64,000 nt of DNA from Pirellulaceae bacterium (GCA_026004775.1 BPJU01000003.1:1-64000); one strand, 5' to 3'. Positions 44,572 through 55,106 are shown, counted from the first letter of the stretch. Made by a program: numbers and translations. The notes: generated by a model from the sequence alone, not told the origin.

Positions 44572-45729
44572 TCAGCGACGGGCTTGCAACCAGCGGATAC
44601 AAACCGGCTTGGGCACCGATACGGTTACTCCCACAGGTTCCAAGCGGCCGCTGGTGGCATCGAAACGAAACACGTTCACGTTGTCACTGTTTTGGTTGGC
44701 GACTACCACGAAATTGCCGGTCGGATCCAATGCAAAATTCCGAGGTGTTTTGCCTCCGGTCAAGCAATGCCCGGCTGCGGAGAGCCGCCCGGTGGCTTCG
44801 TCCACCCGGAAGATCGCCAGGCTGTCATGACCGCGATTGGAACCGAACACCCATTTCCCCGAAGGATGAACGACTACCTCCGCCGTGTAGCTGGCTTCCT
44901 GATAGTTTTCGGGCAAAGTAGAAATCGTTTGCACGGTTTCGAACCGCCCCTGTGTCGCGTCAAAACCGAGCACGGTGATGGTGTTGCTCAATTCGTTGAT
45001 CACATAACAAGTGCGGCCGTTGGGGTGGAAGGCAAGATGACGAGGGCCGGATCCCGGCTGGATAGCCACAAACCGCGGTTGGTGCTCGACCAGGCGTGCG
45101 TTCTGCGCATCCCAGGCGTAGATCAGGACTCGATCGGTTCCCAGATCGGCCGCCACAACGAATCGGCCGCCAGGGGCGACGTAGATGCTGTGGGCATGGG
45201 GAGCCGTTTGCCGCGGATGGACACTGGATCCAGTATGCTGTACCAGCGAGCTAACCGGCCCCAACCGTCCGCCGGCGAGGATCGGCAGGCAGGAGACCGA
45301 GCCGCCGGCGTAATGTGCCACCAGCACCGCGCGGCCCTGGGGATCGACCGAGATATGGCATGGCCCGTCGCCACCGGACGGCTCCTGACCTAGCAGCCGC
45401 AGCGTCTCGGTAGCCGCTTGCCATTCGAACGCCGCCACGGCACCGGTGCGCCGGCCCTGGAAATCACCGATTTCGCTAACCGCATACACCCACGGCTGCG
45501 TGGGATGTACCGCCAGAAAGGACGGGTTGCGCACACCACGGGCAGCCGAAGCCGATTCCAACTGTCCCGACTCCGGATCGAATCGAAACACGAACACTCC
45601 CGGTTTCGATTCTTCCGTGTACGTGCCGATAATGGCCCACGTTCCCGGAGCAACCGCGCCGGCATGGTGCCCCGCCGAAAGCACCGCGCCCAGGAGTGTC
45701 AGGCAAGTCATGTTTCGCAGCCACCTCAT
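44572..45729 (-). CDS. Exported 7-bladed beta-propeller lactonase (YbhE/Pgl-like)
   Basis: 385 residues. Signal peptide (MRWLRNMTCLTLLGAVLSAGHHAGA) then repeated blades with PSFLAVHPTQPWVYAV, GDGPCHISVDPQGRAVLVAHY, GPRHLAFHPNGRTCYVINE and TPRNFALDPTGNFVVVANQNSDNV. This is the 6-phosphogluconolactonase-like propeller family; members hydrolyse lactones or serve other sugar steps, and an exported copy is unlikely to work on cytoplasmic 6-phosphogluconolactone. Start at 45729 is set by GAAAGGA upstream and the signal peptide. Part of a minus-strand run between comEC and argG. Confidence 0.87.
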   Translation of the reverse strand: MRWLRNMTCLTLLGAVLSAGHHAGAVAPGTWAIIGTYTEESKPGVFVFRFDPESGQLESASAARGVRNPSFLAVHPTQPWVYAVSEIGDFQGRRTGAVAAFEWQAATETLRLLGQEPSGGDGPCHISVDPQGRAVLVAHYAGGSVSCLPILAGGRLGPVSSLVQHTGSSVHPRQTAPHAHSIYVAPGGRFVVAADLGTDRVLIYAWDAQNARLVEHQPRFVAIQPGSGPRHLAFHPNGRTCYVINELSNTITVLGFDATQGRFETVQTISTLPENYQEASYTAEVVVHPSGKWVFGSNRGHDSLAIFRVDEATGRLSAAGHCLTGGKTPRNFALDPTGNFVVVANQNSDNVNVFRFDATSGRLEPVGVTVSVPKPVCIRWLQARR

Positions 45730-45819
45730 CACTGGTCCTTTCCGTCCCGTACTGTGGGAACCCCGCCGGCAGCGTCCCGAATACCTCCGATTCACCAGAC
45801 CGGCAACCGGCATCAGGTG

Positions 45820-48363
45820 CTATGGTAGCACGAAAGGCATGGGTGCGGGAGTTGGTGCGCGTGCCGGCGGGCTTTCGACAATCCGTTGTTGGCCGCGAAA
45901 ACTGTTGATCTCCAGCGTCCCATCCGGGGCGATGATTACCTGGACAGCTCCCAGTTGATCGGTATACCAGATGCGCGTACCGGTTTGTTGATAGATGCGA
46001 AGGAGCGGTTCGGGTAGTTTTCCCGTATCGCAAACCACCATGTGCCTGGCTTTTACCCATTGGGCCCAAGCCGCATGATTGCTGTAGACGCTGGCGTGAT
46101 GCGGTGACATAGCCACGTCGACCTGAGGCGGGGGCTGCCGCAGCAGCCGCTCCATTCCGGACCCTTCAAGATCGCCTGGTAGAAGGACCGTTCGGCCCGC
46201 ATAGCGCAAACGAACCACCAGGCTGGCAGCGTTGTCCGATTCGGCACGATACCCTACCGGAGGGTGCAGGACGGCAACTTCTACGCCGCCCGGGAATCGG
46301 AGCACTTCGCCTTGCGCCAACAGGCGGCAGGGCAGGCGACGTCTGGCAAGCTCTTCGTCCAACCGGCGAGCCAACGGCGAAGCGGTGTTTTCCAGCGGCT
46401 GGGCAAACGCCACGTCCCGGCAGGCGACTCGTTCCAGCAGTCCGGGGAGCACGTTGAAGTGGTCGGCGTCGGCGTGCGAGATCATCACCAGGTCCAATCG
46501 GCGGATGCGGCGTGCCCAAAGCGTTTCACTCACGTACTGGACGGTGGGACGAGGTGAACCGAATCGGCCGGCGTCGTACAAGAGTGTCTGTCCGCCGGGA
46601 AGCTCGATCAGCACACAGGTGCCATGGCCCACGGCGAAGAACGTCAGTTGCAGCGAACCGCGCTGCGTGCCCCACCAGCCCGGTGCCAGGACGACCAGCC
46701 ACAGGCTTGCCAAACCACCGGCCCAGCAGGCAAGCAAGGCGACCAACCGGACCGGCCAGCGACTGATCAGCCACACGAACCACCAGGCATACACCCACGC
46801 GATCCAGAAACCGGGTGGACTTGCCAGCCACAACGGCGTACCGGATAACTCTTCGAACCAAAGAATGCCCTGGTAGGTGACCTTCAGCGAACAGGTGCAG
46901 ACGATTCCCAGCAGCTTGGCCAGCGGGGGGCACCACGCGCCGGTGGCTACCACGCCGATACCGCTGAGCAGGGCGCTGGCGACCGGTAACCACAACAGCG
47001 GGTTGGCCAGTATGGCCACGGGGCTTGCGCGATGGAATCGGTAGACTACCAGTGGCAGGGTCACCAGCCAAACCACCAGCCCCGCCCAGGTGGCGGAGGC
47101 GATCCGCTCCAGCCACCAGAAAACGATGCGCTGCCAGCGGGGGCGTGCTTGCCAGAGCCAAATGCGCACCGGATCCGCTGGGCGATGCCACGGCGGCGGA
47201 CTGGACAACAATGCCGCCACCGCCAGGAACGAAAGCTGTACGCCGGCGTCGTACAGTTGCAGCGGGTTGTAAAGCAACACCGCCAAAGCGCCGGCCCCCC
47301 ACAGGTTCCACACCGAGTAGGGGCGCCCCATCAGCCGGGCAGCACAGATGCCGATCGCCAGCACGGCGGCCCGCACCACCGGCGGCTGCCCGGAAGTAAG
47401 AATGGCGTACAACACCACAAGTGCACAGGCGGCACAAAGCACCGTGCGAAAGCCGAGCATTTGAAGTCGCAGCAGAGCAAACAGCCCCCACACGAGCATG
47501 GCCAAATGCAGACCGGAGATCGCCAGCAGATGGATTGTCCCTGTCTGGAGGAAGGGCTCGAGCATCTGCCAATCGACCAGGTGGCGCGCTCCAAGCACGA
47601 GGGCTGCGGCCAACGGGTACCACTGGCTGTCGACGTATTGCTCCAGTTGCCGGCACGCGGCAAGACGCATCTGTTCCACACATCGGCGAAGCGACCAGGC
47701 CGGCGCCGGTTCAAGCAGTTCCAGTTGTGATTCGTCGGCCGCCAGCACCTCGAAAAGTTGCCGCCGCTGGCGGAAGAAATGCGCGCGCGGATATTCACCC
47801 GGGTTAGCCGGAGGTGGATAGCGGCGCAGCTTCCCATAGACTCGCAGCCGATCTCCCGCCCGCCACGTTTGCACGAGTGGTCCGGATACCGTCAGCCGCC
47901 CGATGCCGGATGCGCCCGACCATTGCCGGCCATCGCGCAAGCAAAGAACGCGGAGTGTTGCCTGCGAGAACGATGTCATACCCGGCGCCCACGGGTCCGA
48001 TACCCGGACTGTGCGTGGTGCCGTCAGAAGTTCGGCCTCCATCACCACCGGCACTGGCGATACGTCTGCCCGCAACCCGAGGTCATTCTCGGCAAACCAG
48101 TTCCAGCGGCAGTCGGTCCACACGGCAAATGCCACGGCTACGCTGGCCAGCACCAACAGACCGGACACGGGTCGTGCATGCCGGCGGGTGACAAGCCAGG
48201 CGGCAGCCATCGCCAGAGCCACGCTCCACCCCCAAATCGACCAGCCCTCCCAATGCCTGCCGGCAACCGTACCGGCCATTGCGGCCAGTGCCGCGGCCAA
48301 CAGCGGTTGGCGTCCCCAATCCCCCGGCCGCTCCAGACTCCGATTCCATTCATCCCGTTCCAT
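45820..48363 (-). CDS. comEC: ComEC/Rec2 DNA uptake channel
   Basis: 847 residues. Three membrane helices at the N-terminus, the DUF4131-like domain (about 90-230), the ComEC core (about 260-570) with HLLAISGLHLAMLVWG and a series of helices, and a C-terminal metallo-beta-lactamase domain with VMISHADADHFN (about 640-652) and SPHHASVYSN. ComEC carries single-stranded DNA across the inner membrane during natural transformation; the lactamase-like domain has nuclease potential. GGAG 7 bases before the ATG at 48363 sets the start; the longer frame upstream is not needed. Transcribed divergently from the sulfatase fusion gene, 329 bases apart. Confidence 0.92.
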   Translation of the reverse strand: MERDEWNRSLERPGDWGRQPLLAAALAAMAGTVAGRHWEGWSIWGWSVALAMAAAWLVTRRHARPVSGLLVLASVAVAFAVWTDCRWNWFAENDLGLRADVSPVPVVMEAELLTAPRTVRVSDPWAPGMTSFSQATLRVLCLRDGRQWSGASGIGRLTVSGPLVQTWRAGDRLRVYGKLRRYPPPANPGEYPRAHFFRQRRQLFEVLAADESQLELLEPAPAWSLRRCVEQMRLAACRQLEQYVDSQWYPLAAALVLGARHLVDWQMLEPFLQTGTIHLLAISGLHLAMLVWGLFALLRLQMLGFRTVLCAACALVVLYAILTSGQPPVVRAAVLAIGICAARLMGRPYSVWNLWGAGALAVLLYNPLQLYDAGVQLSFLAVAALLSSPPPWHRPADPVRIWLWQARPRWQRIVFWWLERIASATWAGLVVWLVTLPLVVYRFHRASPVAILANPLLWLPVASALLSGIGVVATGAWCPPLAKLLGIVCTCSLKVTYQGILWFEELSGTPLWLASPPGFWIAWVYAWWFVWLISRWPVRLVALLACWAGGLASLWLVVLAPGWWGTQRGSLQLTFFAVGHGTCVLIELPGGQTLLYDAGRFGSPRPTVQYVSETLWARRIRRLDLVMISHADADHFNVLPGLLERVACRDVAFAQPLENTASPLARRLDEELARRRLPCRLLAQGEVLRFPGGVEVAVLHPPVGYRAESDNAASLVVRLRYAGRTVLLPGDLEGSGMERLLRQPPPQVDVAMSPHHASVYSNHAAWAQWVKARHMVVCDTGKLPEPLLRIYQQTGTRIWYTDQLGAVQVIIAPDGTLEINSFRGQQRIVESPPARAPTPAPMPFVLP

Positions 48364-48692
48364 CGGCGCACTCCTTTTTTTGTAAGAAGCCTCCTCGTTT
48401 GCGATACCTGCTGCGGTGCACCGGGCCGCCCGGTGAAAGCCAAACTCCGCGGGCGGCACGGTATCCAGTAGCCCTTGATTGATTGTGGGAGGGCAGGGGA
48501 CCCGTTTGGCAACTGGGTTGGCCAGGCGGTCGTCAGGGTTTCGGCGGCAATTTTTTTGGCCCACCGAGGCCTTCTTTCCCGGCAGCTTCCGTGGCGTCCT
48601 CTGGAATCTCGTCTCACCAACCGTTACAACCGCTAGGCAGGTGCACCGAGGGATCGAGCGGAGTTTTGGGGCATCGATCGGGGAGAGCGATC
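48364..48692. other. Divergent intergenic region between comEC and sulfatase fusion
   Basis: Must contain both promoters. No convincing consensus pair or operator palindrome seen; it includes GC-rich stretches that read open in two frames but without plausible starts. Confidence 0.4.
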
Positions 48693-51600
48693 ATGAAACG
48701 GCAGTGGGCACACGTACTGGTGTTGGCTGGTTTGGGAGTGCTGTGGGCGGACGTATCGCCGGCGGCCGAAAGGCCGAATTTCCTGGTGCTGGTCTCGGAC
48801 GACCAGCGGTGGGACACGCTGGGTGCGGCCGGCAATGCGGTTATCCAGACTCCCCATCTGGATCGATTGGCCCGCGAGGGGGTTTACTTCGAAAACAGCT
48901 TCTGCACCACGTCGATTTGCGCGGTGAGCCGTGCTTCATTTTTTTCCGGCCAATACGCTCGCCGCCACGGCATCTGGGACTTCGCCACCCCCTTTTCACC
49001 CGAGGCTTGGAAACAGACCTATCCGATGCTGCTTAAAGCCCACGGCTACCAGATCGGCTTTATCGGCAAGTGGGGCGTAGGCAATCGCCTGCCTCGAGAG
49101 GACTTCGATTACTGGGATGGGTTTCCGGGTCAAGGGCGGTACTATGAGCGGGAGGGGGGCGAGCATCTGACGAAGCGGCAGGGGGATTCGGCGGTGCGGT
49201 TTTTGGAAACGATTGATCCGAAGCGGCCGTTTTGCCTGCAAATATCGTTCAAGGCTGCTCACTGCCAGGACGGAGCCGCGTGGCAGTTTCAATACGATCT
49301 GCGCCACAAGCATTGGTATGCCGATTCCTACATCCCGCCTCCGCCCACAGCCGACGACGCTCACTTCAGCCAACTACCACCGTTCTTACAAGAATCCGAA
49401 GCCCGCAAGCGATGGACCATCCGTTTTGCCAACCCCGAAATGTATCAAAACACTGTCAAAGACTACTATCGACTTATCAGTGGAATGGATGAGGTGATCG
49501 GCATTCTCATAGATAAACTTGCTTCCATGGATGTATTAAAAAACACGGTCATTATTTTTACGTCGGATAACGGCTTCTATCTGGGAGATTATGGATTGGC
49601 AGGCAAGTGGTTCATGCACGAGCCATCCATACGCGTGCCGCTCATCATTTGGGACGGAAGGGAAGGGCAGATCAAAGCGGGCCACCGGCCGGCCGAACTG
49701 GTGCTGAACATCGATGTGGCTCCTACCATTCTGGAATTGGCCGGGATTCCGCTGCCCGAATCGATGCAAGGAACCAGTCTGGTACCGCTGTGCCAGGGAA
49801 AAAAAGTAGCCTGGAGGCAGGACTTCCTGTATGAGCATCTTTTTGAGCACCCGCGGATTCCGAAGAGTGAGGGGGTGCGGGGGACGAGGTACAAGTATAC
49901 GCGTTACCTGGTAGGGGAACGGCCGTACGAAGTGTTAGTCGATCTGAAGGAAGATCCCTGGGAGGAGAAGAATCTGGTGCACGATCCGGAACATCGCCCC
50001 GTGTTGGAAACCATGCGACGCCGTTGCGATGAATTGGTGGCGGCGTGCGGCCCCGAGCAGCCGGAGCAGGCGCGGCGGCAGAAAGGAACGAAGGCTCCGG
50101 ATGGCCGATTCCTCGCATATCCGGAATCGCCCAAAGTAGACCAGGTCGATAATTACCACGGCGTTTCGGTGGCCGACCCGTACCGCTGGTTGGAAGATCT
50201 GGACAGCGAGCAGACGCGCCGCTGGGTCGAGGAGCAGAACCGCGTCACGTTCGCTTATCTGGAGGCGATTCCGCAGCGCGAGGCCCTCATCAAGCGGTTG
50301 ACCGAGTTATGGAATTTCGAGCGGTTCGGGCTGCCGGTCAAACGAGGCGGGAAGTACTTCTATACCCGAAACGATGGGCTGCAGAATCAAAGCGTTCTTT
50401 ATGTGGCCGAAGCGCTCGACGCACCGCCTCGCTTGCTCCTGGATCCGAACAAATTGTCCGAGGACGGCACCGTCGCGCTTCGCGATTGGGTCCCCAGCCA
50501 CGACGGCCGTTACGTCGCCCTGGGCCTCGCCTCGGCCGGCTCGGACTGGCAGGAATGGCGCGTGCTGGAAACGGAAAGCGGTCAACTTCTGCCAGACCAC
50601 ATACAGTGGGTGAAATTTTCGAGCGTATCCTGGACAGCCGACAATCAAGGCTTTTTTTACAGCCGTTACGACGAGCCGAAACCGGGCGAAGAATTGACCG
50701 GGGTAAATTACTATCAAAAAGTATTTTATCACAAGCTGGGCGATCCCCAGGGAAACGACCAGTTGATCTATCACAGACCGGATCAGAAGGAATGGGGATT
50801 CGCGGCCCGCACCACCGAAGATGGCAGATATCTTACGTTGCACGTGTGGCGCGGCACGGAGAACAAGAATCAGATTTTTTACAAGGACCTCAGTGATGCC
50901 GGTTCGGATGTGGTCGAGCTTATTTCTGGGTTCGATTGGGAATATGAGTTTTTGGGAAACATAGGAGATACGTTTTATGTGATGACCGATCGCGAGGCCC
51001 CCAAGCGGCGGATCATGGCCGTAAAACTCGAGCAACCTCAGTTCGAGCACTGGCAGGAGATTGTGCCGGAGTCGCAGGATGTACTGCGAGGAGCCGCTCT
51101 TGTTGGGGGCAAGCTGGTGGCGGCTTACTTGCACGACGCCTACTCGCGGGTGCGCATCTTCGAGCCGGACGGCACGTGGGTCCGTGACGTGGAATTCCCT
51201 GGAATCGGCACGGTCTCCGGTTTCGACGGGCGGTGGGACGACCCGGAAACTTTTTACGATTTTACTACATTTACGCGACCATCCACCATTTATCGTTACA
51301 ATGTCGTGACCGGCGAAAGCCAGATCTTTCGTGAGCCGAAGCTGAAGTTCCGCCCGGACGATTTTGAAACGCGGCAGGTTTTCTATACCAGCAAGGACGG
51401 CACTCGGGTGCCGATGTTTTTGACTTACCGCAAGGGCTGGAAACCCGACGGGCAGACTCCCACCTTGCTGTATGGATACGGCGGTTTCGACATTTCTCTC
51501 ACTCCCGGTTTCTCGGTGATGAACCTCGTTTGGGTCGAAATGGGAGGGCTTTATGCCCAACCGAACCTGCGGGGTGGCGGGGAGTATGGGCGTGAGTGGC

Positions 51601-52190
51601 ACGAGGCAGGGATGTTGGACAAGAAGCAGAATGTTTTCGACGATTTCATTGCGGCGGCCGAGTGGCTGATCCAGAACGGCTACACGCGGCCCGAGCGGTT
51701 GGCGATCCGCGGCGGCAGCAACGGCGGGTTGCTGGTCGGTGCGGTGATGACACAGCGCCCGGAGCTTTTCGGGGCCGCTTTGCCGGCCGTGGGCGTGATG
51801 GACATGCTGCGCTATCACCGCTTCACCATCGGCTGGGCATGGGTCAGCGAATACGGCTCGTCGGACGACCCGCAGCAGTTCCGCACTCTCATCCGCTACT
51901 CGCCTTTGCACAATCTGCGCCCGGGAGTCCGTTATCCGTCGACCTTGGTGACCACGGCCGACCACGACGATCGGGTGGTGCCGGCGCACAGCTTCAAGTT
52001 TGCGGCAGCGCTGCAAGAGGCCCATGCGGGGACGAACCCGGTGTTGATACGTATCGAAACCCGCGCCGGCCACGGCGCCGGTACGCCCACCGCCAAGCGA
52101 ATCCAGCAGGAAGCCGACATGCTGGCGTTCCTGATCCACGAACTGCGATGGGACGTGTCGTTACCTCAGCAGCCGGAGTCCAAGCCATGA
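48693..52190 (+). CDS. Sulfatase fused to prolyl oligopeptidase
   Basis: 1165 residues in one uninterrupted frame. Signal peptide at residues 1-25, then a type I sulfatase (about 28-455): NFLVLVSDDQRWDT metal site, the formylglycine motif CAVSR (Cys near 77; Val replaces the usual Pro/Ala at +2), GKWGVGNR and TSDNGFYLGD. From about residue 480 (DNYHGVSVADPYRWLED) an S9A prolyl oligopeptidase with its beta-propeller and C-terminal hydrolase: RGGSNGGLLVG (Ser), TADHDDRVVPAHS (Asp) and RAGHGAG (His). GGGAGAG precedes the ATG. Separately these are common planctomycete exported enzymes; fused they would cleave sulfate from glycans and peptides. Stop overlaps the next start (ATGA). Confidence 0.87.
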   Translation: MKRQWAHVLVLAGLGVLWADVSPAAERPNFLVLVSDDQRWDTLGAAGNAVIQTPHLDRLAREGVYFENSFCTTSICAVSRASFFSGQYARRHGIWDFATPFSPEAWKQTYPMLLKAHGYQIGFIGKWGVGNRLPREDFDYWDGFPGQGRYYEREGGEHLTKRQGDSAVRFLETIDPKRPFCLQISFKAAHCQDGAAWQFQYDLRHKHWYADSYIPPPPTADDAHFSQLPPFLQESEARKRWTIRFANPEMYQNTVKDYYRLISGMDEVIGILIDKLASMDVLKNTVIIFTSDNGFYLGDYGLAGKWFMHEPSIRVPLIIWDGREGQIKAGHRPAELVLNIDVAPTILELAGIPLPESMQGTSLVPLCQGKKVAWRQDFLYEHLFEHPRIPKSEGVRGTRYKYTRYLVGERPYEVLVDLKEDPWEEKNLVHDPEHRPVLETMRRRCDELVAACGPEQPEQARRQKGTKAPDGRFLAYPESPKVDQVDNYHGVSVADPYRWLEDLDSEQTRRWVEEQNRVTFAYLEAIPQREALIKRLTELWNFERFGLPVKRGGKYFYTRNDGLQNQSVLYVAEALDAPPRLLLDPNKLSEDGTVALRDWVPSHDGRYVALGLASAGSDWQEWRVLETESGQLLPDHIQWVKFSSVSWTADNQGFFYSRYDEPKPGEELTGVNYYQKVFYHKLGDPQGNDQLIYHRPDQKEWGFAARTTEDGRYLTLHVWRGTENKNQIFYKDLSDAGSDVVELISGFDWEYEFLGNIGDTFYVMTDREAPKRRIMAVKLEQPQFEHWQEIVPESQDVLRGAALVGGKLVAAYLHDAYSRVRIFEPDGTWVRDVEFPGIGTVSGFDGRWDDPETFYDFTTFTRPSTIYRYNVVTGESQIFREPKLKFRPDDFETRQVFYTSKDGTRVPMFLTYRKGWKPDGQTPTLLYGYGGFDISLTPGFSVMNLVWVEMGGLYAQPNLRGGGEYGREWHEAGMLDKKQNVFDDFIAAAEWLIQNGYTRPERLAIRGGSNGGLLVGAVMTQRPELFGAALPAVGVMDMLRYHRFTIGWAWVSEYGSSDDPQQFRTLIRYSPLHNLRPGVRYPSTLVTTADHDDRVVPAHSFKFAAALQEAHAGTNPVLIRIETRAGHGAGTPTAKRIQQEADMLAFLIHELRWDVSLPQQPESKP

Positions 52191-53014
52191 AACTCGGACT
52201 GATCAACTCCGCCTGGGTGCAGGCCAACCAGCCGGTGGAATTCGGCTTGAGAAAAACCAAGGAGATCGGATTCGATACGGTGGATATTTTTGCCGACCCG
52301 CTCGATATGAACATCAAACAGCGGCGGCTCATCAAACGCGAATGCGATCGGCTGGGATTGCCCATCGTCTCGATCGCGTGTGTGGCGGTGGGATTGGTCG
52401 ATTTCAACCCTAGCGTGCAGCGTTTCTCTGTGGAGCGAGTGAAAGCCTACCTTGATTTGGCGTATGAGTATGAGGCCAAAAATGTGTTATTGGTGCTGGG
52501 AGAATACATCTGGAACCAGGAAGTGATTCCGCCCCAGGAACAATGGCGTACGGCGGTGGAAAACTGCCGGCGATTGGGCGATTACGCGGCTGATCTGGGA
52601 TTGCAGATCGCATTGGAATTAGAGCCATTCCGCCTGTCGCTCATCAACTCGGTAGATACCATGGTGCGCTTCCTGGATGATTGCGGTCACCCGGCCATTC
52701 GCGCGAATATCGATATTTCGCATTTGCACCTGGCTAGGGTGGCCCCGGAAGAACTCCGGCGGCTGGCCGGCCGAGCCATCCACGTACACATCTCGGATTG
52801 CGACGGAAAAAAACACGGCGACTTGCCTCCCGGACGCGGCGTCGTCCCGTTCGAGGCGTACCTCCCGGAAATCCAAAAACTCCAGATCGACGGGGCCATG
52901 TCGGTGGAACTGGAGTACTCGCCGGAACCGGAACGGATTGTCGAGTGGGTGGAAGAAGCGTACCGGCGCACCGACGAATTGATGCGCAAGTTCGGGCTGC
53001 GGGATGCCGCCTGA
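52187..53014 (+). CDS. Sugar phosphate isomerase/epimerase (xylose isomerase-like TIM barrel)
   Basis: 275 residues, AP endonuclease 2/xylose isomerase-like barrel. Metal-site acidic and His residues are spread as usual: ELEPF near 145, NIDISHLHL near 180, VHISDCDGKKHGD near 208 and VELEYSP near 245. Members isomerise or epimerise sugars or cyclic polyols such as inositol derivatives. Overlaps the sulfatase-peptidase stop by ATGA and is followed after 163 bases by a Gfo/Idh/MocA oxidoreductase, a usual pairing in sugar or inositol catabolism. The reaction is not determinable here. Confidence 0.87.
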   Translation: MKLGLINSAWVQANQPVEFGLRKTKEIGFDTVDIFADPLDMNIKQRRLIKRECDRLGLPIVSIACVAVGLVDFNPSVQRFSVERVKAYLDLAYEYEAKNVLLVLGEYIWNQEVIPPQEQWRTAVENCRRLGDYAADLGLQIALELEPFRLSLINSVDTMVRFLDDCGHPAIRANIDISHLHLARVAPEELRRLAGRAIHVHISDCDGKKHGDLPPGRGVVPFEAYLPEIQKLQIDGAMSVELEYSPEPERIVEWVEEAYRRTDELMRKFGLRDAA

Positions 53015-53177
53015 TTGCCGGTAGTCTGACCGAGAGCCGGGAGCGGCGACTGGAGCGGCTCCCGGACAGGGCGAGCCCTTTCTGGGGGCCTCGGGCCCGC
53101 TGTTGAAAATTACGCATGGGTGGATTTGTCGGGAAGCCTTTCCAACTTTTCTTGACCATCTGTTACGGGAGCGCTTC

Positions 53178-54293
53178 ATGAAGGCCGACCACTTACCGCG
53201 ATCTGCCTATCTTCCTCGCATGCCGCGCCGCAAGAAAGTACCGATCGGTTGCATTGGGGCCGGGTTCATCATGGCCGACTGCCACTTGAAAGCCTATCGT
53301 CAGGCGGGTTTTCATCCGGTGGCGATCGCCTCGCGCAGCCCCGAGCGCGCTCGTCGCGTCGCTCGACGTTACGGCCTGAAAGCGTACGACAACTACCAGC
53401 AATTGCTGGAAGACCGATCGATCCGGGTGGTGGACATCGCCGTGCCTCCCGATGTCCAGTACGAAGTCATCTGCGAAGTCGTGCAACATGCCGATCATAT
53501 TGAAGGAATACTGGCCCAGAAGCCGCTGGGCGTCGATTATGCCCAGGCGGCCGCCATCGTCCGCATCTGCCGCCAGGCGGGCATCGTGCTGGCGGTCAAC
53601 CAGAACATGCGTTATGACCAGTCAGTGCGCGCGGCGCGCTACTTGTTGGAGCGGGGAGTCTTGGGAGATCCGGTGTTCGCCACCATCGAGATGCGGGCGA
53701 TCCCTCATTGGATGCCCTGGCAGGAACGCCAGGGCTGGGTCACCTTGCGCATCATGTCGATCCATCATCTGGATACGTTCCGGTTCTGGTTTGGAGACCC
53801 GCAGCGTGTCTATGCCAGCGTCCGCCCCGATCCGCGGACTTTGCAGCGGTTCTACCATGAAGATGGCATTTGCACGTATGTGCTCGAGTACGAGGATGGA
53901 TTGCGGGCCGCCGCCTGGGACGACGTGTGGGCCGGTCCGGCTCGAGAAGGAGCCGCCGCCGACCTGGGTATCCGCTGGCGGATCGAAGGGACTCAGGGAA
54001 TGGCACGAGGTACGATCGGGTGGCCCAAGTACCCGCGCCACACCCCCAGCACGCTCGACTACACCACTACCCGCAAACCGGTCTGGCACCGGCCTCGCTG
54101 GCGCGAAGCCTGGTTTCCCGAAGCTTTCGCCGGCACGATGGCCCAGTTGCTGGTGGCACTAGAGACCGGCGAACCGCCGGAGATCAGCGGCGAAGATAAT
54201 CTGGCCACCATGGCGCTGGTCGATGCTTGTTACCGATCGGCTCGCGAGCATCGAGCTGTCGAACCGGCGGAAATCATGCAACAAGGTCACTGA
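53178..54293 (+). CDS. Gfo/Idh/MocA family oxidoreductase
   Basis: 371 residues. N-terminal NAD(P)-binding Rossmann fold ([15 protein letters not shown] with GxGxxG-like GAGFI, then [12 protein letters not shown]), the conserved EKP-type site QKPLG, and [15 protein letters not shown] in the C-terminal domain with the His used in catalysis. The family reduces or oxidises sugars, inositols and related carbonyls. The ATG at 53178 is preferred over an upstream start for ACGGGAG and because the Rossmann strand starts 18 residues later. Likely cotranscribed with the isomerase gene. Confidence 0.87.
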   Translation: MKADHLPRSAYLPRMPRRKKVPIGCIGAGFIMADCHLKAYRQAGFHPVAIASRSPERARRVARRYGLKAYDNYQQLLEDRSIRVVDIAVPPDVQYEVICEVVQHADHIEGILAQKPLGVDYAQAAAIVRICRQAGIVLAVNQNMRYDQSVRAARYLLERGVLGDPVFATIEMRAIPHWMPWQERQGWVTLRIMSIHHLDTFRFWFGDPQRVYASVRPDPRTLQRFYHEDGICTYVLEYEDGLRAAAWDDVWAGPAREGAAADLGIRWRIEGTQGMARGTIGWPKYPRHTPSTLDYTTTRKPVWHRPRWREAWFPEAFAGTMAQLLVALETGEPPEISGEDNLATMALVDACYRSAREHRAVEPAEIMQQGH

Positions 54294-54557
54294 TGCTCGG
54301 GCTTTACCGGGCGTAGTGGTTCGTCGCTCACATCTGGGCACTGTTCTGTTGCCACGTGACACAACGACACTGCTCCCCCAAGCCCCGAAGCACTTGTTTG
54401 TGGGCAGACGGACAATCCCGCGTGCCCGGGCGCCGTTCTGGTTGCCTGGAGCTACCGGGGGTTTGGGTGTCCAGCGGGACGGCTTCTTGCGGGCACGTTC
54501 GTTCCGGGCCGTAGCCGGCTCTTTCGCCGGCACGAGGTGTCTAGTAGTCTGGCAAGT

Positions 54558-55106
54558 ATGGACGAGCGGCCAATGGACATTGCGGCACGGCAGGGTCTGG
54601 GACCACCCCAGTTTGGCCTTCGCACGCTATTGCTGGTCGTGGCCGCGTTTGCCTTCGTGCTGGCGGTCCAGATTTGGGCAGGCCCGTTGGCGGCAGCGGC
54701 CGTGGCGTTTTTCCTGCTGACCATCGCTGCGCACATGGCCAGCACCTGGCTGGGCAATCAGATGCGCCGCGAGGCGGCTCAGCGCATCGAAGACGAACGT
54801 CTGCTGGCTTCCCAAAAGCCGCCACCGCCCCAGGCCCCCATCCCACCAGCGGTAGATTCCGCTCGGCACAATTACCTGCGCCGGCGAGGCGGCCTGGGGT
54901 GGCGCATCGTGGCGGCCGGCGCCGCCGGAGCCGCCACAGGCATGCTGCTCGGAGCACTGGTGCTGGCTCTTTCCCTAGAACACAACGCCTCATGGGTGGC
55001 GTGGACCTGCGGCCTGTGCGCATTTTCCACGCTGGGGGCGCTGGGCGGATTTGCCCTGGTCAGCTTCGCCGTCTCGCTTTACCGCTCCTGGAAAAACTCC
55101 GAATAA
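54558..55106 (+). CDS. Four-helix membrane protein, unknown
   Basis: 182 residues with two hydrophobic pairs: residues about 20-40 and 45-62 (TLLLVVAAFAFVLAVQIWAG, then AAAAVAFFLLTIAAHM) and about 115-140 and 145-170. The linker carries a charged EAAQRIEDERLL segment and a Pro-rich stretch. It begins with a DIAARQGLGPPQFGLRTLL stretch typical of small planctomycete membrane proteins. No catalytic motif. The 3' end is only 4 bases from the convergent hisH stop. Confidence 0.65.
   Translation: MDERPMDIAARQGLGPPQFGLRTLLLVVAAFAFVLAVQIWAGPLAAAAVAFFLLTIAAHMASTWLGNQMRREAAQRIEDERLLASQKPPPPQAPIPPAVDSARHNYLRRRGGLGWRIVAAGAAGAATGMLLGALVLALSLEHNASWVAWTCGLCAFSTLGALGGFALVSFAVSLYRSWKNSE

Noticed and set aside
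46526-47683. A 385-codon open frame overlapping comEC in another frame of the same strand
   Set aside because: Third-frame shadow of a high-GC gene; no domain or membrane pattern of its own.
50307-52139. A 610-codon open frame antisense to the peptidase half of the fusion gene
   Set aside because: Antisense shadow; the sense frame has complete catalytic motifs.
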